A DNA stretch of 64,000 nucleotides. Origin: Podocnemis expansa (lineage: Eukaryota; Chordata; Testudines; Podocnemididae). The stretch covers positions 17,034,487 through 17,098,486 of the forward strand of contig ML682007.1 in assembly GCA_007922195.1 (NCBI GenBank). Direction: 5' to 3'. The translations under genes were made by a program, and so were the position numbers. A model generated the notes under the pieces. The model was not told where the DNA came from and made no database searches. It saw only the letters and a list, made by a program, of their open reading frames with translations. Below are positions 49,032-60,410 of this stretch, piece by piece (positions within the stretch are counted from its first letter, which is position 1; each line of letters begins with the position of its first letter).

Positions 49032-50911
49032 ATTTCACTAGTGTGACTCCGCTAAGGAACTCCGAATTAGACCCCTGGGGTGCTGGGACCTTCTTTCCTT
49101 CGTGTTTCCACGCTCCTTGCAACAACCCCTAGCAGAGAGCAACCCACGGCCAAATTATTCTCCAATTTGCAGTTGGGATCAAGTGTTCATTTGACCAGAT
49201 TCCTGTATTTTTAGCCACGCCGGAGCTAGGTTTTCTCAAGGCGATCCGCTTCGGCTGTGTTTGGCCCGGGTTTCCTTTTCTGGGTGAAGCCGGTTTGGTG
49301 TGTGGCTGCCTGTGCATGTAAATCGGACTTCCCATGGGCTAGGCAGAATTTATTCTGACAATTGTCTATCTGGGGTGGGGGGACACTATCGCTCCCCCGT
49401 GTTTTGTGGGCAATACACACGAGCCGGCCGTGCGGGACAGTCCCAGAAAGGGTAGGTACATTTTTAATCTTTTTTGGTTCCCGCAGGACAGAAAATGGTG
49501 TTGTGATGGCATCCGGCTTGATTTGGTTTGTGCTGCTGAAATGGTTTCTAGCAAGCTGGCATCCTCTTTCCAAACAGCCCAGGCTTTTACTTTCCTAAAT
49601 GGGAATCATCAGGGGCCTTTCCTGCCTCCCCTCTCCCACCTTTCGTCGCTACAGACCAGGTGGCCGACACAGCAGCTACGACACCGAATTACAAACCGGA
49701 TTGCAATCCGGCTCCAAATAGCGCCCAGTGCTTGAGGGTAGGAAACCGGCGTCAGGAGCCTGCCGGACTTTGCTCCGGGTCGGTGACACCCGGTCAGCCC
49801 AGCCTAACCCCTTTCACTTGGCGGGCCCCGCAGTGCTGTAATCCGGGTCAGAGTCCGGCTCCTGTTTCTAGCCCAAGGACTTTAGGACGCTCTTTCTTGT
49901 CTGCCCCACAGAAGCTGAACCTCTGGGGGGCCCGAGCCTAGCTTTTGAGGGGCGGATCCGGTTCTGGCTCCCACCTGCCCTAGATCCGAATTCTGACCAG
50001 GTTTACTCCGGCCTGTCGCAAAGGGGGCGATTGGAGAAAAGCCTAAGGGGGGCCACACTGACTAACAGACCCACCCTAGTAATTTAGCTCCCCCTCCCCA
50101 AATGCAGCCAAGCCTGGGCACAAGGAAAGGGGGTAACATGACTCCGGATACACACCTGTAGACACTGCTCCGAATTGCCGTGTAGACGCACGCCCCACTC
50201 CTCTCCCCAAGGGCTCTGCCATTCAGCTGGGGACGATCAGGGCACAGGAGCGTTTTTCTGTCCATTAGTGAATGGCCCAATTAGGGCTCACTTAAGCAGG
50301 TATCTGGTTCCTGCTCCTCGCACCTGCTCCGGATCAGCCCTAGGAGGAGACCGATTCACCTGGCACTAGAGCAGCTAATTAAAGACACGCCTCCAGGGAG
50401 AGCCCTGAGCTCCTGCCCCCCTGGCATTTATTCACTCAGGGATGCGGCTGGGGGGCAGCCCCAGATGGAGAATCAAAGGGGAAGGGGGCTGCCCCCCTGC
50501 AACAAAATCTGCTAAAACTTTTCCTTCCTTCTTGCTCAGCAATAGATCCGCAGCCACTTCGGGATCTCTCCCGGCACACGCGGCTCCAGTGAACCGATTT
50601 AGCCAGAAACCCTGACACAGGAGGGACGCCGAAGGGTCAAATGCGGCCGCTTTATTTACCCCCCCCCCCCCACGTGGGTAAAAACAGGCAGGAGCCTCCT
50701 GAAACTAGAGGGGCTAATACCTGAGAAACGGTCCACTTCGCTTTTTTATGTGCCTGTAAATGCTAATTTGAAAAGTCTGCAGTGGAGAGCGGCTTCCTCC
50801 AGGTTCAGTCCCTGCGTTTGGGGAGGAGGAAGGCTAAAGCCGGGGGCTGCTGAATTCAATGGGGGTTTCATGCAGATCCGGATCAGCCCTTTGCTCCTGA
50901 ATCCCTTATTC
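49032..50911. other. gene-free stretch, GC-enriched between 49.6 and 50.6 kb
   Basis: Several overlapping frames on both strands (up to 115 codons at 49573-49226, minus) come from GC-rich composition. None shows a domain. A C-run lies at 50660-50672. No repeat named. Confidence 0.4.
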
Positions 50912-51118
50912 CAGGAAGGGGCAGCCTTGTTAGTCCAGTCTAGCAAAACAAACCGGAGTCCTGCGACCCTTAAAGCCTAACCAATTTATTCAGTGCATGA
51001 GCTTTCGTGGGAGAAAATCCCACTTCAGCTGAGGAAGGGATTTTTTTTCTCCCATGAAATCTCGTGCAATAAATAAATGTTAGTGTTTAAGGGTTGCAGG
51101 ACTCCTTGCTTGTTCAGG
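50912..51118. repeat. foldback repeat, both arms, clearest copy
   Basis: Left arm, in order: AAGGGGCAGCCTTGTTAGTC, AACAAACCGGAGTCCTGCGA, CCCTTAAAGCCTAACCAATT, TGCATGAGCTTTCGTGGGAG and AAAATCCCACTTCAGCTGAG. Right arm, inverted: TTCTCCCATGAAATCTCGTG, CAATAAATAAATGTTAGTGT, TTAAGGGTTGCAGGACTCC and TTGCTTGTT. The arms are about 80 bp and meet at a short spacer, so the unit can form a long hairpin. Nine or more relatives exist in this window. It is non-coding, and its superfamily was not determined. Confidence 0.75.
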
Positions 51119-52483
51119 GAAAACAGCCAGCAGCCTCACAGAGCAAACTGCACCCTGCAGACCTTGGCTTCAGGGAGGTTTTCAAACCATCATTGAGGCC
51201 CCTTTGCAACCCGGCTGCTCCCATGGCCCAAGCTCCCTCCTCTGCTCCGGATCAGGGCCTAAATACACCGAGTCGGCAGCCAGCTAGCCAAAAGCACAGC
51301 AAGCTGGCTACAAGATTTGGGCTGCATCGTCCCATCCATTTTTTAACATGAGCGTCCTGCTCAGTGTTGTCCCCAGGACTTGAAATTAGGGGGAGGTTTA
51401 AGGGGTACTCACTGATTTGGTCTAATACTGTTATTAGCTGACAACTGGGGGGTGCTGGGAAATTCAGGGGGGGCGTATGGGAGGGTGCTAAGGAAATCCC
51501 TGATCCCTATAAAGTGGTAGGAGGCTCTGTCCCAAGGTAAATAGTCATCTCCCCACAGGTGGGCTTGCATGAAGGGCTTTGGGGTTAGAAACAAGGGGGA
51601 AAAACCTCTGTCTACAGTTTCAAAATTTAAAGAGGCATTTCTAGTTAATGGGCAGTTTCTTGTCCTTTTTCTTTAAAAAAAAAAAAAAAAAGTAGAAAAA
51701 AATATATGACAGAGCAAATCCCAGGGCTAAATTCAGGAGAGTCACTGTGGAGGATCGGCCAGCCCAGATACCACCGTCTTTGACTAGATAATTGTCAATT
51801 AGTTTAGGAAAGACAGCTTGGGCTCAGCTTGGCTGACAGGCAGTTAAACACACTTATCCATTTGGGAAAAAGGGGTCAATCGTCTCCCTGTCCTGATCAA
51901 ATGCTGCTCTCTGTACAGGGTAATAATTTCAATGTAGGGGGTAAATACATTATATTTGTCCTGAACTATTACAACCGTTCCCCGATGCTACTTCAGCGCC
52001 AGGACCTTCAATCCTTCCCTGACCTTGACTCCAAAGGGAGAATTTACTGAGCCGAGTCTCTTCTCCCACTGCCTGTAGATCAAGGGGACCTCTGCTGAAG
52101 CCAGAATTGAACAGAGGTGCCAGCCTTTGGGAGTCAGCCCAAGCTAACCTAAATTATCTAAATATTACGAAAAACATTGTGCTGTAAAGAGCAGAAATGC
52201 CTATGAAGTGTTACTAAAAGCAAGGGAAACTCCAGCTTTAGGCTTTCCCGTTTGCATTTTTGACTCTCAGGTTCAACTCTGTGTGCCACATATCTGGCCT
52301 CCCTCCCCACCACTTAAAGATTTATGGGATGGGAGAGGAGAAAACGCATAATAAAGGCAACCTAAAGAGGAATTTTGATGACTACTTTGATCATGACCCA
52401 GGACTGACAACCAGAGTGAGAAGTTATCTTTAAATAACTGCAAACACTGACAAACCCAGACACGATTAAACAAGGTTGGTTTT
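51119..52483. other. gene-free stretch downstream of MSX2
   Basis: An A-tract of about 17 bases sits at 51675-51691. No gene or named repeat. This lies immediately beyond the inferred MSX2 polyadenylation site. Confidence 0.4.
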
Positions 52484-52494
52484 TTTAATTTAAT
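52484..52494 (-). terminator. tandem ATTAAA polyadenylation signals for MSX2
   Basis: Two overlapping ATTAAA hexamers on the minus strand, the commonest variant of AATAAA, are followed by an A-run and then a short T/G-containing stretch. I saw no AATAAA on the minus strand between the MSX2 stop and this point that looked better placed. Position is consistent with the 3' end of the mRNA but is not proven. Confidence 0.4.
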
Positions 52495-53918
52495 TCGAAA
52501 GAGATAAGAAATAATAAATCTTCAATAAAATATATAAAATTGTACAAGGCATCCCTTTCAAAGGGACTTTAATATAATAGGAGTGGAGAAGGGTGGGGGC
52601 TGAACTAAAGTGGAGGACAACAGCCTGGAGTAGGTCAAATTTGTGGCTCCCCCCCCCCCCACAACATGCTTTAAAATAATATTTAAACAATCCAGGAGAA
52701 CTTCAGTGATCTGTGGCCTTCCCGTGTAGTAACTTAACCACAAAGTTCAGCACTAGCAGTATTCAAAGTAATAATAATGACAAAACAAGAATGATTAAAA
52801 GAAAAAGCCTGGGCTATGGGCCATGGGGTTGTACGCGAACTCCCCCAGGGAGAAGCAGGAAAAGAGGTCAGCTGGTGGAGCAGTGGCACTCTGTTGTCCT
52901 GCAGGTTTCTTTTTAGTACCTGAATCTACTGGTGTTTTGGCATGTCTACAAGGTGATTTAAAAAGAAAGAGGAAAAAAAAGCATGGATTACTGCAAATAA
53001 AACCAACTCTGACTTATGGTTTGATGTTTGTTGTACACACACTATTCTGGCAAAAAAAAAAAAAAAATAGCCCACCTCTTTCCTCCATGGTATGCCTCCA
53101 CCCTGCCCCTTCAAATAGCATCCTAGAGCCAAGCAGACAGACACCTGCCTGGCTGTAGGTGAAATTATTAAACACCCCAAGCAGGAAGGGATAAAGACAA
53201 AAGCTTTGCCTATCCCCCTCTCTGCTTCCCCTCCTCTACCCCACAGTGCTTTGAAAAAAAAATATTTAAGCGACTTCTACAAAAAAGGGAAATACGTGAG
53301 CCGATGGGTAAAGCTGTTCTTGACTTTACTCATGGAGGAACCAGATCCTGCGGCCTGGATGTGCTCCTTGTCGATGAGGTGTAGGGTGGCCCCCTTGAAA
53401 AAACAGGATCTGGCTGCCTTTGGCCTCAGTCTGAGTCTGCTGGGGTGGGTCTCTTGCCTATTTACAGTGGGTCCCTGTCTTGGAAGGATTATTTTGCAGA
53501 CCTTCCACCTCCCAAATATTAAGGGACAAAACTTGAGATTTGGAACCGCTCCTTCAGAACAGGTCTTGGGCCTCCTCTAGGAAGGGGACTGGGAATACAG
53601 GATGGATTTTTTTTAGCCTTTCCTTTCTCTCTTGTGCAGTATATAAAAAAAATTACATTGCTTTAACGGTACATGGACTTATATTTTTCTTTCAGGACCC
53701 GAGCCTGAGTGCTCGGATCAAGCTCAGAAGAGACCCTGGCTGCATCTCCAACCTGCAGAATTCAGGCTGCTTTACTTTCCTAATGCAAACTCCTCTACAG
53801 CTGGTGTGGTACATAGAAGCAGGCGGGTACAATGAGCAGATCTGGTTCTCTGCAGCACTTTTGGGTTGGAAACGATGGCCAGGAAGTCTGTATCACCGCT
53901 GCTTTCCTTTCCAGCTCT
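52484..53918 (-). other. MSX2: probable MSX2 3' untranslated region
   Basis: Sequence after the MSX2 stop has no credible reading frame. On the minus strand it ends in an AT-rich stretch containing TTTATATATTTTATTGAAG, then two overlapping ATTAAA hexamers (plus-strand TTTAAT at 52484-52489 and 52489-52494). These are a plausible non-canonical polyadenylation signal. The implied 3' UTR of about 1.4 kb is in the range I expect for MSX2. A near-perfect hairpin, TCCCTTT and AAAGGGA around one base, lies near 52551-52566. The end point is inferred; RNA data would fix it. Confidence 0.5.
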
Positions 53919-54368
<450 letters not shown>

Positions 54369-54954
54369 TTAAAAAAGGAGGGGGAGAAGGATGAAGAGTT
54401 AAGAAAATACAGGGGGTGGGGAAACTGAGCTTGAGAGGTATGTTTGGGATTTGTTTCATTCTCACTATGCTGGAGATAACCTCAAAATGCCAAGAGCTGA
54501 GGCCTTGTGAACGGGACTCAAACTCACAACTCTAGGGATCACGGGCTGTTTTATACGCTCCAGTGAAGGCAAAAGTAAAGAAATCCCAGCCTCCTGGATG
54601 TCAAATCAGGTTGACAGAGAAGCCCCTTTCCCATACTAGCCTGCGATCACCAGGATCAACAAAAAGGAGACTGAATCCAAAACATCTGGGGACTTCTCTG
54701 GGTTAGACCGGGTAGGTCCAGAAGACAAGGCTAGTCCCAACAGCTGGGGAGCTCCGATTCCTAGGACCCTCTGGTCAACACAGAAGTTCCTTGAAGTAAA
54801 ATGTCTAGCAAGGGACTGAAATCAATCCATCAGCACCACTCCAGAGATTTTTCCCATTCGGAATAAAAACTTGGCCAAATCCTGCAGTCCTGGTGGGCAC
54901 TTTACCTGGGGGCTACAGAACAGGGGAGATAGCAATCCCTGTCTCTGCTGACAC

Positions 54955-55098
54955 ATCCCAAAGGGTAGCCCTGTCCTTCAGCAAAACAATCAAGGAGTCT
55001 GGTGGCACTTAAAAGACTAACTATTTTATTTATGGCATGAACTTTTGGGAAATGAAATCTGACAAAGGTGGATTTTCTCCTACAAAAGCTGTTTTATT
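54955..55098. repeat. foldback repeat in the MSX2 intron, both arms worn
   Basis: Left: AAGGGTAGCCCTGTCCTTCA, then AACAATCAAGGAGTCTGGTG, GCACTTAAAAGACTAACTAT, and GGCATGAACTTTTGGG. A short facing arm follows: GATTTTCTCCTACAAAAGC. Same family as 50912. Confidence 0.65.
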
Positions 55099-55256
55099 TG
55101 CTGACGCCCATTCCTGCTTCCCTTGAAATCCAGGGGAAGGATTGGACAGTTTTATTCCCTTTTCTTTCAGATTATACCCCTTCTCCCCAACAAACCATGC
55201 AGAGAAGCACTGGAACCAAAGAAGGCCAGAAGTGTGGCATTTATGACATCTGCTAA

Positions 55257-55290
55257 TTTTATTATTTATTATTATTATTATGATTTATTA
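55257..55290. repeat. TTATTATTA microsatellite in the MSX2 intron
   Basis: Imperfect ATT/TTA units, AT-only. Confidence 0.85.
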
Positions 55291-55967
55291 AAAAACCAAA
55301 CCCTATCACTGCAGCATCTTTGGCCAATCCAAGAGGCGGATTTTTTTTACCTTTCCTGTCCCCCTTCCTCACATTGTTGCTGGTTTCTCTTCCCACACTC
55401 CGCATTTCAGTAGCTACCTCTTGTTTTTAAGAGAATGGCTAAAAGGGGAGCAACTTGGAAACCTCCAGGGCTTAATTCGGTTTAAATCAACGCAGCTTAT
55501 TTTTTTTTCAGTGTGACAGCAAAAACGATAAACCTGCCTTCAACGACTGCTGCATTTATTCACTTTTTTGGGTCCCCTTTTCATGCAACATTGGCAGCAC
55601 TTGCCCGCTCCCTCCGTTCAGCGCTTTTTCCTTTGCTCTTTCAATATTTTCCAAGTGCACTTTGGCTTTGAAATTAAGCTGGGCAATGAGCTGAAGTGCG
55701 GGTGTTGCAAAACAACGCCCCAACCTAGCCCACGTTTTGAAAACGAAAAGCGAGAGGAAGAAAGCGGTCCCAAAATTAAAGCAAATCTTAAATCCCAAAT
55801 CGCTATCCTGCTTCCTGCAAGAGGAGGGTGTTTTAGTGAGAAACAAGCTCCAGTTCAGCCGTTCAAATAACTAGGAAGCCGGTTTGGCTGTTTGCTTCGG
55901 CCCCAGACCTTCCTAAGACAAGGCAGTAAAACCAGAATTGCTAAACTTGACACGTCCCATTAGGGCT

Positions 55968-55981
55968 CATTTGCAAATGAA
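55968..55981. promoter_or_regulatory. POU/octamer-like palindrome in the MSX2 intron
   Basis: This is the same 14-mer, CATTTGCAAATGAA, as at 61948. It is followed at once by ATCATTAATAG, a homeodomain-type ATTA/TAAT pair. The surrounding 55900-56030 shows no repeat signature and has the look of a conserved intronic element. Conservation could not be tested here. Confidence 0.3.
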
Positions 55982-57159
55982 ATCATTAATAGATGTTCCC
56001 GTGAATTGGCTTCTTAGGCAAGATCCCCCAAGGTCAAGTTAAGCAAGAGGCTTCCTACCTCTGCCTTTTCCCTCTTTAAAAAAGTGAAGCGGAGAGGAAA
56101 GGTTTAACTCAACAAGGGAATCCCACCAAGCGAGATCGTTTTAGCCCCTTGAAAGCGAAAGAAAAAATCTTCCTTGGCTTCAAGAGCTGGCCCAACACAG
56201 ACATTTCGGCTGGAAGGGAGAAATTTGACTTCCTAGAAGGATTTCTTAAAACCACCAAAATCCCAGCCACAGGTTTCCTGCGAGCTTTAGCCCGTTTCTC
56301 TCTTATCATTTTGGCCCCCTTTCAAATCAGCCAGGCCGGTGATGAGAAAAACTCGCTGCTATTTGGTGAGCTGGCTCGGTTTTAGGCTAAATCAGCTGTA
56401 TTTTCACCCCAATATTATATACCAGGTGACTGTCTAAGCTCCCCGTGTCCCAGGACAACCCCTTCAGCCCCACCACAGCTTTTCAATCGACCCATTGGAA
56501 ATGGCAAGCGCCTCTTTTAGCATCTTCCCGAGACCCAGCCAAAGTCCGGGAGCCATTTGACCAGGAGAACAGAGCTGGGGAGGAAAAAAGTGGCCGCCTC
56601 CCGTTTTCATTATGCCCCTAGCTCAGGTTAGCAAAACCTAGGGCCAGCTGAAGTGGAAAATCCCTGGAAGAGTCACCAACCTTTCTAAATGCCCCTGTGT
56701 ACTTTACGACCTGGTGAGGTTGCACAGGATTTTGTCAACTCTGAGTTACTGGCGGTTTTTAATAGGGTGAGGAAAAAAGTGGGGATTTCTGGGAATCACT
56801 GAACGTGGGAAGAAGCTGGACTGAGCAGTGCCTGGGTCAAAGCCTTGGGTCTCCTCTGTGGCTGGGCCACAGTTTGCTAAAAGCAAACTAAAATATAGGA
56901 AAAGCAAAAGCGAAATGTTTCTAGGATTTTGTTTCCGGCCTATTCCTAAGCTTCCCCCAGCAAACCGGGCATATCTGGGAAGTGGGACACTTGTCCACAC
57001 AAAAACGAAGCAAGCCGCTTAGTTTTTCCCTTTGCATTGTCCTTTCCGTGGCCACACAATTTCTTCAGACTTTATTTTCATGGAGGAGACAATCAAGGAG
57101 AAGTGAAGCTCCTGACCTGTTCCCGTGGCTTGCACTCCCCTGCATTTGGTTCCTCCAGT

Positions 57160-57272
57160 CTGTAAATTCCCCCATCTTCAAAGCATCTGCTGTGGGCTTT
57201 TCTCCCACAAAAGCTCCTGCCATAAATCAGTTTGCTAGTCTAAGTGCCACAGGACTCCCGGCTTGTTTTAAG
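57160..57272 (-). repeat. foldback repeat in the MSX2 intron, right arm
   Basis: TTTTCTCCCACAAAAGCTCC, CATAAATCAGTTTGCTAGTC, TAAGTGCCACAGGACTCCC and GGCTTGTTTTA are the right arm in order. The preceding CATCTTCAAAGCATCTGC matches the usual turn. It sits just inside the intron edge of the CpG island. Confidence 0.65.
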
Positions 57273-58047
57273 GCAAAGAAAGAGGCGCCGGGAAGTTAAA
57301 GTCCCTGCTTTGCTGAGCCCAGATCAAAAATGAAACTCCTCCAAGCGGCTCCTGGACGCTGCTTGTGGCGGGTTGGCTTGAAGCAAAGCAGCCCCTTGGA
57401 AAAATCCCTTTTGAACCCAAATTGGGAATGCACAAAGGTGGCTTGAAATGATCCCTCCGTTAGCTAGGTGCAGCATGCCAGGGCGGGAGAGACGGAGCCT
57501 GCGCGGTATTTTGGTGCTGCGCAAACCGCGCACCCGGATTTTCAGAAAGGGACCGAAATAGCAAATCTTTGGAGGCGTGAGGGGATGGGCGCGGGCCAAG
57601 GTCACCCCCCTGTGCCCGCCTGGCCCCAGAGGGAATCCCGCACCCAGATTAGGGGCGCGGCTGGAAAATCGCCTGCGCACATTAGGGTCGTGGAGGGGGG
57701 AAAGACCACGCAGCTGAGCGGCTCCGCAGACTTTCGTGCCCCCCCCTAGTTGTGGGGTGTCCCGGCAGTTTCACTCAGCGCCCCAGCGCAGCCTCCCTGC
57801 CGAAGCGGCGGAGCTTTGCGCCGCACTTGCGCTGGCGTTTGAAAATCTCGCTCCACTAGCGCGCAGCGTCCGGAAAAGTGTTTCTAGGGCACGAAACGCT
57901 GCGGGCGCCGGGGCTTCCCTCCTCCAGGTAAAAAGGGAGTCTCCCCCCGGCCTCTCCCCAATCTCAGAGGTGGGAGCCAGCACCAGAGAGCTCCGGCCCA
58001 GCCCCTCCTGCTTTATTTAGCCCCCCTCCTGCCCGACCCGCACTCAC

Positions 58048-58390
58048 TTGGCGGAGGGGAATATCTGCCGGCTTCCTGAATCCAGGAGCTGCCATCCTCT
58101 GAATTTTCCGATTTGACCGACGCGGTGTCGAAGGCTTTGGTGAGCCCCCCGGGGCTGTGAGCTTCCCTGGAGCCGTGCCCGGCCAGCAGCAGGGTCCTGG
58201 AGGTGCCCACGCCGGCTCCGTCCACGCCGGGGGCCGGGGGCGCCTCTTTGGGGGGCTTTTTGTCGGCCATGAGCGCCTCCACGCTGAAGGGCAAAGTGGA
58301 GACTTTGATTTTGGGGGGCTCCTCGGCCCCAGCTGCCGGGCCCTCCTCGTCGGAGGAAAAAGCCTCCTTCGCCTTGGCAGGGGAGGACAT
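58048..58390 (-). CDS. MSX2: MSX2 exon 1: homeobox repressor, N-terminal half
   Basis: This exon encodes residues 1-114 and the first base of codon 115 of MSX2, a nuclear homeodomain transcriptional repressor acting in BMP-driven craniofacial, limb, tooth and neural-crest development. The peptide starts [11 protein letters not shown] and carries an acidic SSDEEGP segment. The eh1-like motif [15 protein letters not shown] at residues 33-47 is the family's Groucho/TLE contact. Residues 91-114 hold the conserved [12 protein letters not shown] and GRYSPPP runs that precede the homeodomain. The donor is a consensus GTGAGT at 58047-58042, splitting an arginine codon A|GA. I chose the ATG at 58390 because it aligns with the usual MSX2 start (M-A/S-S-P). 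An in-frame ATG two codons upstream (58396) would give 257 residues, and a farther one at 58444 would add an unconserved extension. The exon is GC-rich and lies in the CpG island. Confidence 0.95.
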
Positions 58391-58521
58391 GGCCATGTGG
58401 AGCCGGGCCAGCAACCCCACTGCAAACGCGCAGCTCTCTGCCACTCCGCAACTTTTTTTTTCCTTCTTTTTTTTGGGCGCAGCCTGGGTCCTCCTTTGGG
58501 AAGCCGAGAGAGCTCGCCCCA

Positions 58522-58605
58522 GCCAATGGGAGCAGCCCTGGAGGGTGACGTGAAGGCTTGGCTCTTCTGATTGGCTGGGGGCGCTCTTCCCCCCCCCCCT
58601 TAAAA
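58522..58605 (-). promoter_or_regulatory. MSX2 proximal promoter: two CCAAT boxes and CRE-like site
   Basis: Relative to the MSX2 start at 58390, a minus-strand CCAAT box lies at 58574-58570 in the context AGCCAATCAG, and an inverted CCAAT box (plus-strand AGCCAATGGG) lies at 58521-58530. Between them TGACGTGA at 58546-58553 differs by one base from the palindromic CRE TGACGTCA. A pyrimidine-rich tract and a TTTTAA stretch lie just upstream (58592-58605), but no canonical TATA box is visible. The arrangement is typical of a CpG-island promoter. The transcription start was not determined. Confidence 0.6.
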
Positions 58606-58620
58606 GAGCAATTGGGAGTG

Positions 58621-60319
58621 AATGAGCCGGGCTGAGCTGTCCGGAGCCCCGGCAGAGCAGGAAAAGGCAGAGGATTTAGGGACGTTGTCCACAAAGGAGG
58701 CTAATGGCCTCAATTTTTCTCTTTCCACCCCACTTTGGGTGTTTGGGCCACGGCGGCTCTTTGCTAAATTGTCCCAAGCCCAGGGAAAGTGCACCGGAGT
58801 CGCCCCTTTTTGCTGCTCCACCTACACCCCGAAAGCTGCCCCTTGGGCTCAGCAATTGCAAAGAATAACTGGGTTGCAAAGTGCAGGAAGGCTCAGCTTG
58901 CTTCTGCCTTTTCGCCACCGACCTGAGGAGCATTTCATCCAGCTGGGCTAGCAAAAGCACATCCCCACATAACATATAATAATTCCCCTCCACATGCAAC
59001 TAGTGGAAACACACCCCCACGGTCACAAAGTTGGCATTTTCTTTACCATTTTGCACAGATAAATTCCGCCTGCACGACAGTGCTGAATAAAATGGGTTTG
59101 ATCAGCCTGGGAGAGGACTCTCCATTCCTTAAACCTGCAAACATCCCCACCGAAAAAACGGGGTCTTTCGGTTTTACTCCATTCCTGCGGCTGGGGTGCC
59201 TTCACTTCAAGGCATTTCTGATCCTCAGCTGGAGAAAAACCTATTTTCTTCCCAAAGGTTTCATCTCCTCATGCTCATTCTTTCAGGACAGGCTGGGGAG
59301 GGTTGCCACTCAAAGGCTCGGAAAAAACGAAGCTACAAATGGGGGCTCCTGCAGTTAAACGGACCCCCCAAAATCTGGAAAAATGATTAGGATCCGGTAT
59401 AAATGGAAAGGTCAGGGGCAAAATCCGTTTTCCCAAAATCGCACTGACTTGGAGGGAGCAGGGCTGGGATACAGGAGCGAGACCCGGCCAGGCAAAACCC
59501 TGTTGCAGGATCCTTGGTTTAAAACGTGATTTTATTTTGGCCACTGCCCGTTGCTCAGGACAGGGACTCCGGCATTGCCTGTCAATGGTGTGAGGGGCTT
59601 TAGCCCTTGCTTGCTAACAGCCCAGCCATCCCCTCTCGCTCTTGACCCTGTTTCCCATCCTGGGAGAAACCCAGGGCTTGAGCCTGTAGCTCTTATTCAG
59701 GCAAGAGACTTTTGCCGGGGTGGGGACAGCAAAGGGTTAGACCCTTGGCTGGACTGGCCTAGCCCCTTTTTCTCTGTCTCAGCAGAGCACAGAAAGCATA
59801 GAAGAAACCATGGGGATACCATCGAAAGTTTTCAATGGAATAAACCCCGAGTTATTTAAAGGGGGATACAGTGGGGATGGTGGAAGAAAAAGGCCTTTTC
59901 GGGTCCCAAATAGTACAGGAGCTGATTTCTGCTAAACCATTTCAGCTATTGCAGCTTTCCAGGCACCAGCTGGCCACCCTTCCCCTCGCTGCCAGCCAGC
60001 CTGGGCAGAGGGACAATTTGGAGAGAAACTCCCAGCAAGCCATGGCCAGTCCTTCCTGCGCCTTCAGCCAAGCCGTGCCACCAAAACTAGCCCCCTCCTC
60101 CCAAGCCACTATTGCAAAAGGCAGAAGCTTTTCAAAGGGATCATAACAGGTTGGGATGGTTATTTTTTCGCCCCGGTAAAGAGTCCATACTAGCCACAGG
60201 CGTTTTGTCCTGAAGCTAAACCACCGCCCGCCCCCTGGGTGGAGAGGCACCGAGGTGCCAGCCTGCCATTTCCTATTGCCAGGCTTGCAAAGTGGCCCAG
60301 TGCAGCTCCTCTCCCCTCC
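58621..60319. other. MSX2 upstream flank, no repeats recognised
   Basis: No interspersed repeat is visible, and none of the open frames is convincing. Absence of repeats next to a developmental promoter fits regulatory constraint but is only suggestive. Confidence 0.45.
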
Positions 60320-60410
60320 TCGCATTGTGACAGGTAAATGGGAATTAATGGAGCCCAGGGAACAATGCGTGTCGGGGGAACAATGGGCGCCCGTGTAAAC
60401 CATTGTGGAG
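60320..60410. promoter_or_regulatory. candidate MSX2 upstream enhancer with SOX, homeodomain and FOX motifs
   Basis: About 1.95 kb upstream of the MSX2 start codon, four CAATG-core SOX-type sites occur within 85 bp. Two are on the minus strand, at 60323-60329 and 60401-60407. Two are on the plus strand: AACAATGC at 60361 and AACAATGG at 60379. A homeodomain-type AATTAA (TTAATT on the other strand) is at 60343-60348 and a forkhead-type TGTAAAC at 60394-60400. GCCG or CGGC tetramers occur at 60451, 60463, 60515, 60551 and 60567. The motifs are observed; enhancer function is inference. Confidence 0.35.

Larger units (their letters stand above)
57470..58620. promoter_or_regulatory. CpG island over MSX2 exon 1 and promoter
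   Basis: This is the region richest in CG dinucleotides in the window: the stretches 57480-57540 (GCGCGGTATT, AACCGCGCACCCGG), 57650-57950 and all of exon 1. Most of the rest of the window is CpG-poor, as in methylated vertebrate DNA. CpG islands over developmental homeobox genes usually mark Polycomb-regulated promoters; that is family knowledge, not seen here. Boundaries were judged by eye. Confidence 0.75.

Noticed and set aside
58044..58694. 216-codon minus-strand frame overlapping MSX2 exon 1
   Set aside because: It is out of frame with the conserved MSX2 peptide, and it is the GC-rich shadow of exon 1 and promoter.
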